From: Dyella sp. A6 | GTDB lineage: Bacteria > Pseudomonadota > Gammaproteobacteria > Xanthomonadales > Rhodanobacteraceae | Assembly: GCF_036320485.1 (NCBI RefSeq) | Contig: NZ_CP132911.1 | Span: forward strand, 744,001 to 808,000 | Direction: 5' to 3' | DNA: 64,000 bases | Shown: positions 24,915-34,437 of the stretch, one piece after another | Numbering within the stretch: position 1 is the stretch's first letter | Layout of the letters: each line of letters starts with the position of its first letter | Program-made: the position numbers and the translations under genes | The notes under the pieces: model-generated | The model's database searches: none | What the model was told of the DNA's origin: nothing | What the model saw: the letters and a program-made list of their open reading frames with translations, nothing else

Positions 24915-26258
24915 TCAGATACCGTAGGCCTTGCGCAGCAGGCTGAGTGGATGCTCCGCCTCGGGCTTGTCGTTCAGGCCGTGGGCGATGTGGCTGCCGG
25001 CCATCGGGCAGTCGCTGGTGAAGTGGGTCGGCTCGGCCTGGGCCACGCGTGTTTCCACCGGTTTGGCCAGCTTGCGCGACAGCGCATAGGTTGCATGTTT
25101 CACGCCGTAGGTGCCGTCGTGGCCGGAGCAGCGTTCGATGGTGACGACTTCGGTGTCCGGCACCAGCTGCAGGATCTCGCGCGTCTTCGGTCCGATCTTC
25201 TGCACGCGCTGGTGACAGGGCACCTGCCAGGCGACCTTGCCCAGCGAGCTGCTGAAATCGGTCCGCAGCAGCTCGGCCCGGTGGCGCTCGGCAAGGTATT
25301 CGAACGGGTCGAAGAAGCGGTCGCGGACCAGCGCCACGTCGGGATCGTCGGGAAACATCAGCGGCAGCTCCTGCTTGAACATCAGCACGCAGGAGGGGAT
25401 CGCCGCGGTGAAATCCCAGCCGTCGCGCGCCATCGCCGCCAGCACCGGGATGTTGCGCTCCTTGTACTTTTGCACGGTGTCGAGGTCGCCGAGCTCCAGC
25501 TTCGGCATGCCGCAGCAGCTCTCCTGCTCGACCAGCCGGGTCGGGATGTCGTTGTGCGCCAGCACGGCAGCCAGGTCCTCGACCACGCCCGGGTCGGCGT
25601 GGTCGCAGTAGCAGGTGGCGAAGATCGCCAGCCTGCCGCGCGTGCGCCCGGCCGGTTGCGCCTCGCCACGGCCGTCGAGTGCGCGCAGTCGCTTGCGCGC
25701 GGTGGGTGTTTGATAGGTTGGCACGCGCGCCTGGGCATCCACGCCCAGGGTCTTTTCCAGCAGCTTGCGCGCGACGCCATTGCGGTTGGCCGCATTGATC
25801 GTCTCGACCACGACCGGAATCGACGCCAGCTTGCCCACCGCGCGGGTGTTGGACAGGATCTTCGCCGACAGCGGTGCACCCTGTTCGCGGAAGCTCACCG
25901 CCTTGGCGCGCAGCATCAAGTGCGGAAAATCCACGTTCCACGGATGTGGCGGCGTGTACGGGCACTTGGTCTGGTAGCACAGGTCACACAGGTAGCACTG
26001 CTCGACCACCTTGGGGTAGTCGGCCTTGTCCACGCCATCGACCTCCATCGTCGTCGATTCGTCGATCAGGTCGAACAGGGTGGGGAAGGCGTGGCACAGG
26101 CTGACGCAGCGACGGCAGCCGTGGCAGATGTCGAACACGCGCTCCAGTTCCGCCTCGAGTGCGGCATGGTCCCAGAACGCGGGTTCCTGCTGGCCCAGCG
26201 GGTGCCGGGTGGGGGCTTCGAGGTTGCCTTCGCGGATGCCGTCGACGGGGTCGGCCAT
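24915..26258 (-). CDS. cysteine-rich Fe-S oxidoreductase (heterodisulfide-reductase/GlpC-like)
   Basis: A 447-residue protein related to HdrD/GlpC. Two [4Fe-4S] motifs lie at C45-C48-C51-C55 ([11 protein letters not shown]) and C88-C91-C94-C99 ([12 protein letters not shown]). Two cysteine-rich CCG-type domains follow, with ESCCGMP and PCHQRVQ/CSGHDG elements; such domains bind a cluster or act on disulfides. It is soluble, with no signal peptide. ATG 26258 is preferred because GGAG lies nine bases before; ATG 26270 has none. It sits between rubrerythrin and DUF3501, so it is a good candidate for the electron donor that re-reduces rubrerythrin. That role is inferred from context. Confidence 0.88.
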   Translation of the reverse strand: MADPVDGIREGNLEAPTRHPLGQQEPAFWDHAALEAELERVFDICHGCRRCVSLCHAFPTLFDLIDESTTMEVDGVDKADYPKVVEQCYLCDLCYQTKCPYTPPHPWNVDFPHLMLRAKAVSFREQGAPLSAKILSNTRAVGKLASIPVVVETINAANRNGVARKLLEKTLGVDAQARVPTYQTPTARKRLRALDGRGEAQPAGRTRGRLAIFATCYCDHADPGVVEDLAAVLAHNDIPTRLVEQESCCGMPKLELGDLDTVQKYKERNIPVLAAMARDGWDFTAAIPSCVLMFKQELPLMFPDDPDVALVRDRFFDPFEYLAERHRAELLRTDFSSSLGKVAWQVPCHQRVQKIGPKTREILQLVPDTEVVTIERCSGHDGTYGVKHATYALSRKLAKPVETRVAQAEPTHFTSDCPMAGSHIAHGLNDKPEAEHPLSLLRKAYGI

Positions 26259-26340
26259 GGGCTTCTCCATGGGCACCGCGGCGCAGCGCCCGGTCCGTTG
26301 CACACCGGTGGCCGGCGACCGGTGGCCGCCGGGGCACCGC

Positions 26341-26760
26341 TCAGTTGAGCTCGTTCAGCGCCTTGCTGAAGCGGTTGGCGTGCGAGCGTTCGGCTTTTGC
26401 CAGGGTCTCGAACCAGTCCGCGATCTCGTCGAAACCTTCCTCGCGCGCGGCCTTGGCCATGCCGGGGTACATGTCGGTGTACTCGTGGGTCTCACCGGCG
26501 ATGGCGCTCTTGAGATTCAGGTGGGTTTCGCCGAACGGCAACCCGGTAGCGGGGTCGCCCACGTTTTCCAGGTATTCCAGGTGGCCGTGGGCGTGGCCGG
26601 TTTCGCCTTCGGCGGTGGAGCGGAACACGGTGGAGACGTCGTTGTAGCCTTCCACGTCGGCCTTGGCCGCGAAATACAGGTAGCGCCGGTTGGCCATGGA
26701 TTCGCCGGCGAACGCGTCCTTCAGATTCTGCTCGGTCTTCGAGCCTTTCAGATTGCTCAT
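26341..26760 (-). CDS. rubrerythrin (diiron peroxidase, no rubredoxin domain)
   Basis: A 139-residue erythrin: the diiron four-helix bundle only, without the C-terminal rubredoxin domain of full-length rubrerythrins (about 190 residues). Diiron ligands are visible in the E-xx-H style helices: [44 protein letters not shown] and [10 protein letters not shown]. Rubrerythrins reduce H2O2 to water. Loss of the rubredoxin domain means a separate electron donor is needed; the cysteine-rich Fe-S protein encoded 82 bases downstream is the obvious candidate. A strong GAGGTGA precedes the ATG. oxyR lies 108 bases upstream on the same strand. Confidence 0.94.
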   Translation of the reverse strand: MSNLKGSKTEQNLKDAFAGESMANRRYLYFAAKADVEGYNDVSTVFRSTAEGETGHAHGHLEYLENVGDPATGLPFGETHLNLKSAIAGETHEYTDMYPGMAKAAREEGFDEIADWFETLAKAERSHANRFSKALNELN

Positions 26761-26848
26761 GACATCACCTCGTGGCGTTGGGCTGGGAGGACAATGCTTG
26801 AGTGGGCGGTGCCCAGACATGGCCGAGCGTAGTCGCCCGGGGTGGGCC

Positions 26849-26878
26849 GATGAAATTGATTGTCTCGATCAGTCCGAT
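26849..26878. promoter_or_regulatory. four GAT triplets at exact 9-base spacing upstream of rubrerythrin
   Basis: GAT occurs at 26849, 26858, 26867 and 26876, embedded in TTGATTG, CGATCAG and CGATTG. The last copies overlap the end of oxyR. The array is about 90-115 bases upstream of the rubrerythrin start and could be a regulator-binding array, but OxyR half-sites are usually 11 bases apart, so it is not a standard OxyR box. Confidence 0.25.
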
Positions 26879-27849
26879 TGACGGCGGCTATGGCCACCAG
26901 CACGGCTCTTGGCCGCTGCAGCTACCGGCGGCGAGGCGGCACTGTGCGCATCGAGCAGGGTTTTCGGCAGCTCCTTGAACACCGCGGCAAGCTGCTGCAG
27001 GAAATCGGTCATCGCCGAACTCTTGCGCCACAGCATGGCAATGCGGCGGCTGGGCGGCTGGCTGCCGCGGAACTCGATCAGGTGCACGTTCGGCGTATGC
27101 GCCACCGGCGGCTTCACCGCCAGCGTGGGCAACAGGGTGATGCCTACGCCCGCGGCCACCATCTGGCGCAGGGTTTCCAGGCTGGTGGCGCGGAACCCGG
27201 CCTTTTCGCCGGCACCGGCCAGGTGGCAGACCTCCAGCGCCTGGTCGCGCAGGCAGTGACCGTCCTCCAGCAGCAGCAGGCTCTGCGTCGTGAGGTCGGA
27301 CAGCTTCAGCGAAGGCCGGCTGGCCAGCGCATGGGTCTGCGGCACGGCCAGCAGGAACGGTTCCTCGAACAGGAATTCGGCGTGCAGGCTGTCCTCGTGA
27401 ACCGGCAGCGCGACGATGCCCGCGTCCAGCCGACCCTCGTGCAGGCGGCGCAGCACCTCCTCGGTCTTTTCCTCCACCAGCAGCAGCTCCAGCCGGGGAA
27501 AGCGCTGGTGCACCATCGGCACCACGTGCGGCAGCAGGTAGGGCGCCAGAGTGGGAAAGATGCCCAGACGCACCGTGCCCGACTCGGGGTCCAGCGTGCG
27601 CCGTGCGATGCCCCTGATCTGTTCGACGTCGTTGAGCACGTCGCGCGCGCGCGCCGCGATTTCGCGGCCGACATCGGTAAGCAGCACCTTGCGTGGCGTG
27701 CGTTCGACCAAGGCCACGCCCAACTCGTCCTCCAGCTTGCGGATCTGCGTGGAAAGCGTGGGCTGGCTGACGAAGCAGGCCTCGGCGGCACGACCGAAAT
27801 GGCGGTGTTCGGCGAGGGCCACCAGATAGTGCAGGTCACGCAGGTTCAT
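26869..27849 (-). CDS. oxyR: hydrogen-peroxide-sensing LysR-type regulator OxyR
   Basis: A 326-residue LysR-family activator. The N-terminal winged helix (1-60, with ALAEHRHFGRAAEACFVSQP) binds DNA, and the C-terminal domain senses peroxide. The two redox cysteines are at C199 and C208 (LEDGHCLRDQALEVC), the same numbers and context as E. coli OxyR, so disulfide-based activation should operate. The C-terminus carries an extra Ala/Arg-rich tail of about 20 residues. It is directly upstream of rubrerythrin, the cysteine-rich protein and DUF3501, which makes these likely targets. Confidence 0.96.
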   Translation of the reverse strand: MNLRDLHYLVALAEHRHFGRAAEACFVSQPTLSTQIRKLEDELGVALVERTPRKVLLTDVGREIAARARDVLNDVEQIRGIARRTLDPESGTVRLGIFPTLAPYLLPHVVPMVHQRFPRLELLLVEEKTEEVLRRLHEGRLDAGIVALPVHEDSLHAEFLFEEPFLLAVPQTHALASRPSLKLSDLTTQSLLLLEDGHCLRDQALEVCHLAGAGEKAGFRATSLETLRQMVAAGVGITLLPTLAVKPPVAHTPNVHLIEFRGSQPPSRRIAMLWRKSSAMTDFLQQLAAVFKELPKTLLDAHSAASPPVAAAAKSRAGGHSRRQSD

Positions 27850-27931
27850 GGGAATGCCTTTGATAGCTTCAGGCTATTACCTTGCTACCGGTGATCGATT
27901 TTGGCAATACATATGCGGCTGGCTGCACGAC

Positions 27932-27963
27932 GAAGAAGCCCCAGCACGGGCCGGGGCTTCTTC
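27932..27963. terminator. terminator of the S8 peptidase gene
   Basis: A perfect 11-base stem, GAAGAAGCCCC paired with GGGGCTTCTTC, separated by ten bases. It lies 26 bases after the S8 peptidase stop on the minus strand. The arms have no extended U-tract. Confidence 0.75.
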
Positions 27964-27989
27964 GGGACCAGATGTGTCCGAGTCGGGAT

Positions 27990-29903
27990 TCAGAGCGAGT
28001 AGGTTCCCAGCAGCCTGAGGCCCGCATAGTTGCTCACGCCCACGATACGGATGTAGTACGTGGTGGCCGTGGGCGTCGCGATGACCGCCGTTTCGGTGTT
28101 GCCGGGGCGGGCCGAGGTGATGTCGGCGTCGCTGCCGTCTGCTGCCGGGACCGTGCCGGCCTTCACGTACATGGTCACGTTGCCGGTGCCGCCGAAACTG
28201 CGCAAACTGAGCCTGGTCGCACCCGCCGGAACGGTCAGCGCATACAACTGCGAGGTACCGGCGCTGCCGCTCTGGTCCGAAAGCACGGTGCCTTCGGTCA
28301 GCGTGATGGCACTGGGATCGACGCCGCCACCGCTGCCGCCGTTGATCGCAAGATTCACGGCAGCGGCTGCATCCAGGATGCCCGCGCCGATCGGCTGGTC
28401 CTCGGTCACCGGAAAGGCTCGCGCGGAGTTGACCAGGATGTCCTTGATCTCGGCCGGAGTCGACAGGGGCATGCCTGCGGCTTTTTCCGCGCCGAGAATC
28501 ATCGCCACTGTACCGGTGACGTGTGGGGCGGCCTGCGAGGTACCGGCCATGCCACCGTAGGTGGCATTAACCGGCGTCGTGGTGCCGCTATTGATCGCCG
28601 ACCATACGAAACCATCCTGCACCTGGGTACCGCTGCTCGCGTCATTGGCGTAGACGCCGCCGCCCGGGGCCGACAAGGTCACATCGTTGCCGTAGTTCGA
28701 GTAGAAGGCACGCTTGCCGGTGATGCCGTTGGACGCCACGGTAATCACGCCCGGGCAGCTGGCTGGGGTGAAGGTGGATGCATCCACGTCACTGTTGCCG
28801 GCAGCGACCACCACCGTGGTGCCGCGGGCGATGGCATCGGCAATTGCGGTGCCGGTCACGTCGCTGGCCGAGCAGGTGCCGCTGCCGCCCAGGCTCATAT
28901 TGATCACCTGTGCCGGGTTGGTGTTGTCCGGGACGCCGGAGACCGTACCGCCGGAGGCCCATTCGATCGCATCCGCGATGTCCGAGGTGTAACCGCCGCA
29001 ATGGCCGAGTGCACGAACCGGCAGTACCTTGGCCGAATGCGCGATGCCGGCCATGCCGGTACTGTTGTTGGTCAGCTCGGCGATGGTGCCGGACACATGG
29101 GTGCCATGCCAACTGCTGTTCTTGGCTGGACTGCCGCTGGCGCACTCGTCTGCCGTGGTCCAGTCGCCGGTATCCCAGCCGCCGGCCACGCGGCCATTGG
29201 TGGTACGGCCAGAGATCGCGGCGTCGGTGATGAAGTCGTAGCCCGCGTCGGCCAGCGACTCGTCGATGTCCGGGTGTGCGGTGATGCCGGTGTCGATCAC
29301 CGCCACAATGATGCCCGCGCCATCGGCTACCGGCCAGGCGTTGGCGACATCCGCACCGCCGGTGGCATTGTTGAAATGCCATTGGTACGAGTAGTAGGTG
29401 TCATTGGGAGCGCCGGTGAAAAGGTCGCTGGGCGCGACGACGGTGTTGCTGGAGATGTCGCGGACGAGATGCATCATCACGTCGGCCTCGACATGCGCCA
29501 CTGCTGGATCCGCAGCGATCTGCCCCATCAGCGTGGCGGCCTCGCTGGCATTCAGTTTGCGCGAGGTACGCACCAGTTGGGCGCCCATCGCGAGCTTGCG
29601 CATGTACGACACCGTCATGCCCGGCACCGCCGCACCGGTGCTGCTGCGGGTGGCCATGCCGAAGCCGGCCCGGCTGACCGCGGCGCGGATGTTCTGCGCG
29701 ACGGCCGCGCCACTGGTGCTTTCAGTGCTGCCCTTGCGGTAGGTGACGATGAAGCGGTCGTACTGCTGCGAGTTGGTCAGCGTGCGCAGATTGACCTTGG
29801 CGGCCAGTGCTGGCGTGCTGGTGGTGGCTGCATGGGCAAACGGCATCGCCATCAGCAGGGCCGATGCGAGCAGGCATATGTGAAGCGAACGAGTCGTAGA
29901 CAT
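27990..29903 (-). CDS. secreted subtilisin-like serine peptidase (S8) with C-terminal PPC domain
   Basis: A 637-residue secreted subtilase. A signal peptide (1-25), an inhibitor-like pro-region (about 45-155) and the S8 catalytic domain follow in order. The triad is visible: D204 in VAVIDTGITAHPD, H266 in SWHGTHVSGT, S456 in AGTSQAAPHVTG. A Gly-rich linker then leads to a pre-peptidase C-terminal (PPC) domain, which is usually removed after secretion. ATG at 29903 starts the signal peptide. The gene lies 118 bases downstream of, and on the same strand as, the trimeric autotransporter; no clear terminator separates them, so the two may be co-transcribed. Substrate unknown. Confidence 0.94.
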   Translation of the reverse strand: MSTTRSLHICLLASALLMAMPFAHAATTSTPALAAKVNLRTLTNSQQYDRFIVTYRKGSTESTSGAAVAQNIRAAVSRAGFGMATRSSTGAAVPGMTVSYMRKLAMGAQLVRTSRKLNASEAATLMGQIAADPAVAHVEADVMMHLVRDISSNTVVAPSDLFTGAPNDTYYSYQWHFNNATGGADVANAWPVADGAGIIVAVIDTGITAHPDIDESLADAGYDFITDAAISGRTTNGRVAGGWDTGDWTTADECASGSPAKNSSWHGTHVSGTIAELTNNSTGMAGIAHSAKVLPVRALGHCGGYTSDIADAIEWASGGTVSGVPDNTNPAQVINMSLGGSGTCSASDVTGTAIADAIARGTTVVVAAGNSDVDASTFTPASCPGVITVASNGITGKRAFYSNYGNDVTLSAPGGGVYANDASSGTQVQDGFVWSAINSGTTTPVNATYGGMAGTSQAAPHVTGTVAMILGAEKAAGMPLSTPAEIKDILVNSARAFPVTEDQPIGAGILDAAAAVNLAINGGSGGGVDPSAITLTEGTVLSDQSGSAGTSQLYALTVPAGATRLSLRSFGGTGNVTMYVKAGTVPAADGSDADITSARPGNTETAVIATPTATTYYIRIVGVSNYAGLRLLGTYSL

Positions 29904-30021
29904 GTGTTTCCCCGATAAAGTTGATGGATGGATAGGGCCATCTCGGTTCGGCTCCCGGCGTTCCCACATGGGGCGTGGTGGCGCCGGAACCTGGTTCAGG
30001 CATCCCGCCTGGTGGCTGGGG

Positions 30022-33000
30022 TTACCAGCCGAAACTGACGCCGACGCTGGCAGTCGACTCGCCGCCGCCGGCCACCGAGCCGCCGATCAGCACTGCACCG
30101 TTGCCCGGCAAGCGATGGGCGTAGCCGACCGCGAGTGCTCCCTGGCCGTGGTAGCCGCCGACCGCCGCACTCACGCGGTTGTCGGTGTTCGGGGCGGCAG
30201 CGATCGCACCGGCCATGCCGGCCATCGCCGAGCCCATCGCCCCGACCCGGTCCAGACGGGTGTTGACGGTGTGGAACTGGTTGTTGACCGAACTGCGGAA
30301 GGCATCGAAGTTGTCGCTGCTGACCAGGCCGGAAAGCTTGCTGTCGGTATAGGCGTTGGCGCTGCTCAGGGTCTTCTGGTCGCCGCTGTCGGCATAGCTC
30401 TGAGCGGTGGAGATCGCCTCCGAAGTAGCGCTGTCGAGCTGGCTCTTGTTGACCGCGTCGGTAGCCTGGGTGCCCGCAGCCACATTGGTGATCTGCCGCT
30501 CGCTGCCAGCGGCACCCACCGACACGGTGTTGGCGCGGTCGGCCACCGAGTGGGCGCCCAGTGCTACCGCGTTGTCTGCGGTAACCGAGGCAGCCTGGCC
30601 GATGGCGGTGCCGGAGGCATTGGACACCGAGCTGTCGGCGCCCACGGCTACGGCATTGGTGGCGCTGGCGGCGATGCTGGTGTTGTTGCCGATCGCCGTG
30701 CTGCCATCGGCATCGATCCTGGCGTTGATGCCAAATGCCGTGTCGCGGGTGTCCTTCGCCTGGCTGTTACCGCCCACTGCAAGGCCGTTGCCTCGGCCGG
30801 ACTGGACGCCGTTGTTGTTCAGTTGCGGGAGGCTCTCGAGCGTGTCCAGGCGACCGTTCATCGCAGTCATGCTGTCGATGGCGCCGGACAAGGCGCTGTC
30901 CAGCGCACCCATGGCATCGCCCACGTTGAAGTAGGTGTTGCCCTGCACGCTGAAGTTCGGCGTGTTGATCAGGCCGTTGGCGCCCATCGAGATGCCGCCG
31001 CCGATGGTGGCGGCCAGCGACTCGAACTGCTTCACGTTCACTGCCTCGTCGGCATGGGTACCCGCTGCGACATTGGTCAGTACCGTGCCGTTTGCGCCAC
31101 CGAAGGTCACCTGGGCGAGATCGGTGCTGTCATAGGTCACCGCACTCAGCGTATGGCCCTTGTCGTCCACCAGGCCGGTCTGCTTCAGCTGCGCCACGTT
31201 GACGGCATCGGTGTCCTTGGTGCCGGCGGCCACGTTGCTCACTGTCACCGGGGTCGAACCGTCGCCCAAGGCTACTGCCGTCCGGCTGGTATCGGTGTAG
31301 AACACCGCGGTGTCGTTGATGGTGCTGATACTGGCCGTGTTGGTGGCGATGTCGGTGGTGTTTTGCGCCACGTTCTCGTTGGTGCTGTGGAGCTGGCTGC
31401 CGTTCACCGCTTCCTTGCTGGTGGCGCTCACTTCGCCGTCCGCCACGTTGCCGATTACGGTGCCGCTGGTACCGGCCAGGGTCACACTGGCCTTGCTGGC
31501 GTCGTCGTACTTGACCGCCGAGGCATCGGTAGCGCCGGCCACACTGGCCACGGTGTCGAGCTGCGCCTTGTTCACCGCATCGGTGCCTTCGGTGCCTGCA
31601 GCGACATTGGTGATCTGGCGGTCGATGGCGGCGTGGGTGGTACCGGAGGCGTCCTGCCAACTGGTGGCAGCGCCGACCGAGACGGTGTTGGCGCGGTCGG
31701 CGAGCGAGCCGGCACCGAGGGCGACGCTGTTGCTGGCGTCCTTGGTGGTCCAGGCGTTGGAGCCGAGCACGGTGGCGTTCTCGGCCTGGGCATAGCTGTT
31801 GTAGCCGAGCACGCTGGCGTTGTTCTCGGTGGCCCAGGCGTCGTTGCCGACGGCGGTGGTGTTGAGGGCATCGGTCAGGCTATTGGCGTCCTTGCCGGCC
31901 AGCGATTTGCCGCCCAGCGCGGTGCCCTTGGCCGCGGTGCTGGTCGCATCGACGCCCAGCGCCACGCCATCGGTGCCGGTGACGGAGGTGCCGGAGCCGA
32001 CGGCGGTGCCGTGCAGGCCGCTGGCATAGGCGGGGCCGCCGAAGAACGAGGCCTGGCCACCGATGGCGACGCTGGCGATGCCGCTGGCGCGGGCGCCCGG
32101 GCCGATTGCGGTCGCATTGCCGGCGCTGGCCGAAGCGTTGTCACCGAAGGCTGCCGATTCGCGCACGGCATAGGCGCCGTAGCCGACGGCGGTGGCGGCC
32201 AAGCCGTTGGCGATCGCCCACGAACCCAGCGCGGTGGCATAGGCACCGTTGGTCTGGGTGTTCTGGCCACCGATGGCGGTACTCATGGCGCCGGCGGCGT
32301 TGGAGTGGAAGCCGATCGCGGTGGCGGTGGCCCCGTTGGAGGTCGCGTTGGCGCCCATCGCGATGCCGTCGTAGAGGGCATGCGAGTTGAGACCGACGGC
32401 GAGGCCGTTGGCATAGTCGGCCATGGCGTTGGTGCCGATGGCGATGCTGTTGTCGCCGCTGGCGGTAGCACCGAAGCCGCTGGCATTGCTGGCGTTGCCC
32501 AGGGCCATGGCGTTCTCGCCGTAGGCGGCGCTGTCGTTGCCGCTGGCGGTGGCGTCGTAGCCGGTGGCGGTGCTGAAGTCGCCGAGTGCGGTGGCGCCGC
32601 TGCCCAGTGCCGAGGCCCCGGTGCCCAGGGCAAAGCTGGCCGAACCCAGGGCCGTGCCGTAGTCGGTACCGGCGTAGGCCATGTTGCCTTCGGCGGTAGC
32701 CTGTTCGCCGGCAGCGATGCTGCTGGCGCCGGTGGCAGTGCTGCCGTGGCCGGAGGCCGAGCTGGAGTCGCCGCTGGCGGTGGCGTCGTCGCCTACGGCC
32801 TGACTCATGTAGCCGACGGCCTGCGCGCCTGTGCCGCTGGCGCTGGCCAGTGAGCCCAGCGCGATCGCACCCTGGCCGCTGGCTACAGTTGCCTCGCCTG
32901 GGTCGGGTAGACCGTTGCCGTTGGTGTCGTTCCAGGTATGACCGCCGATGGCGATGCTGCTGTCATCGAGTGCCGCAGCGTATTCGCCCACGGCCACGCT

Positions 33001-34185
33001 GTGCTCGCCGACCGCGGTACTGAAGGTGCCAACGCCGGTGCTGCGCGCACCGATCGCCTGACTGAAGCTGCCTACGCTGGTGCTGCCTTCGCCGGAAGCG
33101 ACGCTGTAGCCACCCATGGTGGTGGTGTAGTCGGCCACGGCCATGCTGCGGGCGCCGACCGCCGTGCTGGCGGTGCCACCGGCACCGGCCTGACGGCCGA
33201 GCGAAACGCTGCCGGCACCATAGGAGACAGCCTCAGCGCCGACCGCTGTCGCGCCATCGGCTTCGGCATCCGATGCGGTGCCGATGGCAGTGGTCGCGCC
33301 GCCTTCGCTATAGGAGAAGGCGCCATCGCCCACAGCGAGGTTGCCCAGGCCATAAGCAATGGCATTCGCGCCGACTGCCGTGGCAGAGCCTCCAGCAGAG
33401 ATCGCGTTGGCACCCATCGAGGTCGAGGAGTTGCCGCTGGCAAAAGCGTTGTTGCCGAAGGCCGAGCCGGAGTTGCCATCGGTATGGCTGCCATAGCCGA
33501 CGACGGTGCTGCCATGGGAGCCGTCGGTGGTGTGGGCTTTGGCGCCGACCGCCACGGAATTGATGCCGAGCGCCTGGGCGTCGTCGGTGCCGTCGCTCTT
33601 GCCGGTGGCCTTGAAGTAACGGGTGGCGTTGGTCAGGTCACTGCTGGCCTGGGCCGCGACCGCGTCGAGTTGCTCGACGTTCACGGCGTCATGTGCATTC
33701 ACGCCGTCGGCGACGTTGGTGATACGGCGTTCGTGGCCGGCCTTGCCGACCGAGACGGTGTTGGCTTCGTTGGCCACCGAGCCGCGGCCCAGCGCCACGC
33801 TGTTGTTGGCCATGGCATTGCTGCCGTCGCCCAGCGCCGTACTGCCGTTGCTGCTGGCCTGGGCGCGGTAGCCGAAGGCGCTGCTGTGGTTGCCGATAGC
33901 CAGGCTCTTGTTGCCGATGGCAGTGGCGTAGTCACCGGTGGCGGCAGCGACGGCACCGCAAGCCAGGGAGCTGCCGACAGCGGTCGGAGCCATGCCGGTA
34001 GCGAAGGTGCCGAAGCAGACTTCGGCATGGGTAGCCAGTGGCAGCAGGGCCAGGCTCAGGACCATCGTGGCGCCGCGACGTGAGATCACCCCACGACGGC
34101 CCTTGCCGCTGCCACGGGCGAACTCGGATGCCACAACCAGGGCACCCAGCGATCGATTCCAGATCTTGCTGTAGATCGTGTTCAT
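30022..34185 (-). CDS. trimeric autotransporter adhesin (YadA/Hia family)
   Basis: A 1387-residue surface adhesin secreted by the type Vc route. It starts with an extended signal peptide (ESPR motif MNTIYSKIWNRSLGALVV) ending at a THA-type site near residue 54. The passenger is a very long head of about 14-residue YadA-type repeats (AVG/AxGxxSTA pattern). Six connector modules of the type NVAAGTxxTDAVNxxQL follow or interrupt the head. A short coiled-coil stalk leads to the YadA membrane anchor (last about 75 residues, ending VGVSFGW). An acidic loop, DTNGNGLPDPGE (420-431), interrupts the head and resembles a calcium-binding turn. GGGGAG before ATG 34185 supports the start. Likely role: attachment or aggregation. 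Confidence 0.95.
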   Translation of the reverse strand: MNTIYSKIWNRSLGALVVASEFARGSGKGRRGVISRRGATMVLSLALLPLATHAEVCFGTFATGMAPTAVGSSLACGAVAAATGDYATAIGNKSLAIGNHSSAFGYRAQASSNGSTALGDGSNAMANNSVALGRGSVANEANTVSVGKAGHERRITNVADGVNAHDAVNVEQLDAVAAQASSDLTNATRYFKATGKSDGTDDAQALGINSVAVGAKAHTTDGSHGSTVVGYGSHTDGNSGSAFGNNAFASGNSSTSMGANAISAGGSATAVGANAIAYGLGNLAVGDGAFSYSEGGATTAIGTASDAEADGATAVGAEAVSYGAGSVSLGRQAGAGGTASTAVGARSMAVADYTTTMGGYSVASGEGSTSVGSFSQAIGARSTGVGTFSTAVGEHSVAVGEYAAALDDSSIAIGGHTWNDTNGNGLPDPGEATVASGQGAIALGSLASASGTGAQAVGYMSQAVGDDATASGDSSSASGHGSTATGASSIAAGEQATAEGNMAYAGTDYGTALGSASFALGTGASALGSGATALGDFSTATGYDATASGNDSAAYGENAMALGNASNASGFGATASGDNSIAIGTNAMADYANGLAVGLNSHALYDGIAMGANATSNGATATAIGFHSNAAGAMSTAIGGQNTQTNGAYATALGSWAIANGLAATAVGYGAYAVRESAAFGDNASASAGNATAIGPGARASGIASVAIGGQASFFGGPAYASGLHGTAVGSGTSVTGTDGVALGVDATSTAAKGTALGGKSLAGKDANSLTDALNTTAVGNDAWATENNASVLGYNSYAQAENATVLGSNAWTTKDASNSVALGAGSLADRANTVSVGAATSWQDASGTTHAAIDRQITNVAAGTEGTDAVNKAQLDTVASVAGATDASAVKYDDASKASVTLAGTSGTVIGNVADGEVSATSKEAVNGSQLHSTNENVAQNTTDIATNTASISTINDTAVFYTDTSRTAVALGDGSTPVTVSNVAAGTKDTDAVNVAQLKQTGLVDDKGHTLSAVTYDSTDLAQVTFGGANGTVLTNVAAGTHADEAVNVKQFESLAATIGGGISMGANGLINTPNFSVQGNTYFNVGDAMGALDSALSGAIDSMTAMNGRLDTLESLPQLNNNGVQSGRGNGLAVGGNSQAKDTRDTAFGINARIDADGSTAIGNNTSIAASATNAVAVGADSSVSNASGTAIGQAASVTADNAVALGAHSVADRANTVSVGAAGSERQITNVAAGTQATDAVNKSQLDSATSEAISTAQSYADSGDQKTLSSANAYTDSKLSGLVSSDNFDAFRSSVNNQFHTVNTRLDRVGAMGSAMAGMAGAIAAAPNTDNRVSAAVGGYHGQGALAVGYAHRLPGNGAVLIGGSVAGGGESTASVGVSFGW

Positions 34186-34437
34186 TTCTTCGTTCTCCCC
34201 ATGACGCGTGATGAAGACGACGGCGCGAGCCCTGATCTGATCTAAAGCGGATTCCCCCACTGGTTCCGGGAGGCACGACGCCTGCGGGGCGGCATCCGGA
34301 TTGGTGTGGCCGAAAGGCCATGGAAGGAGCTTCGGTGAGTGGGGCGCGGGGAGTCACGCACGCAAAACAACGCTTTCTTTCAAAGCTGACGGAACCTCAC
34401 GCTTGCTCACGTAAATGTCCCGTCGTATAACCGCCAA

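Noticed and set aside
29902..32853. A 983-residue plus-strand frame opposite the adhesin.
   Set aside because: The antisense of repetitive head repeats yields repetitive Gly/Val/Ala sequence by itself; no ribosome-binding site or family match is seen.
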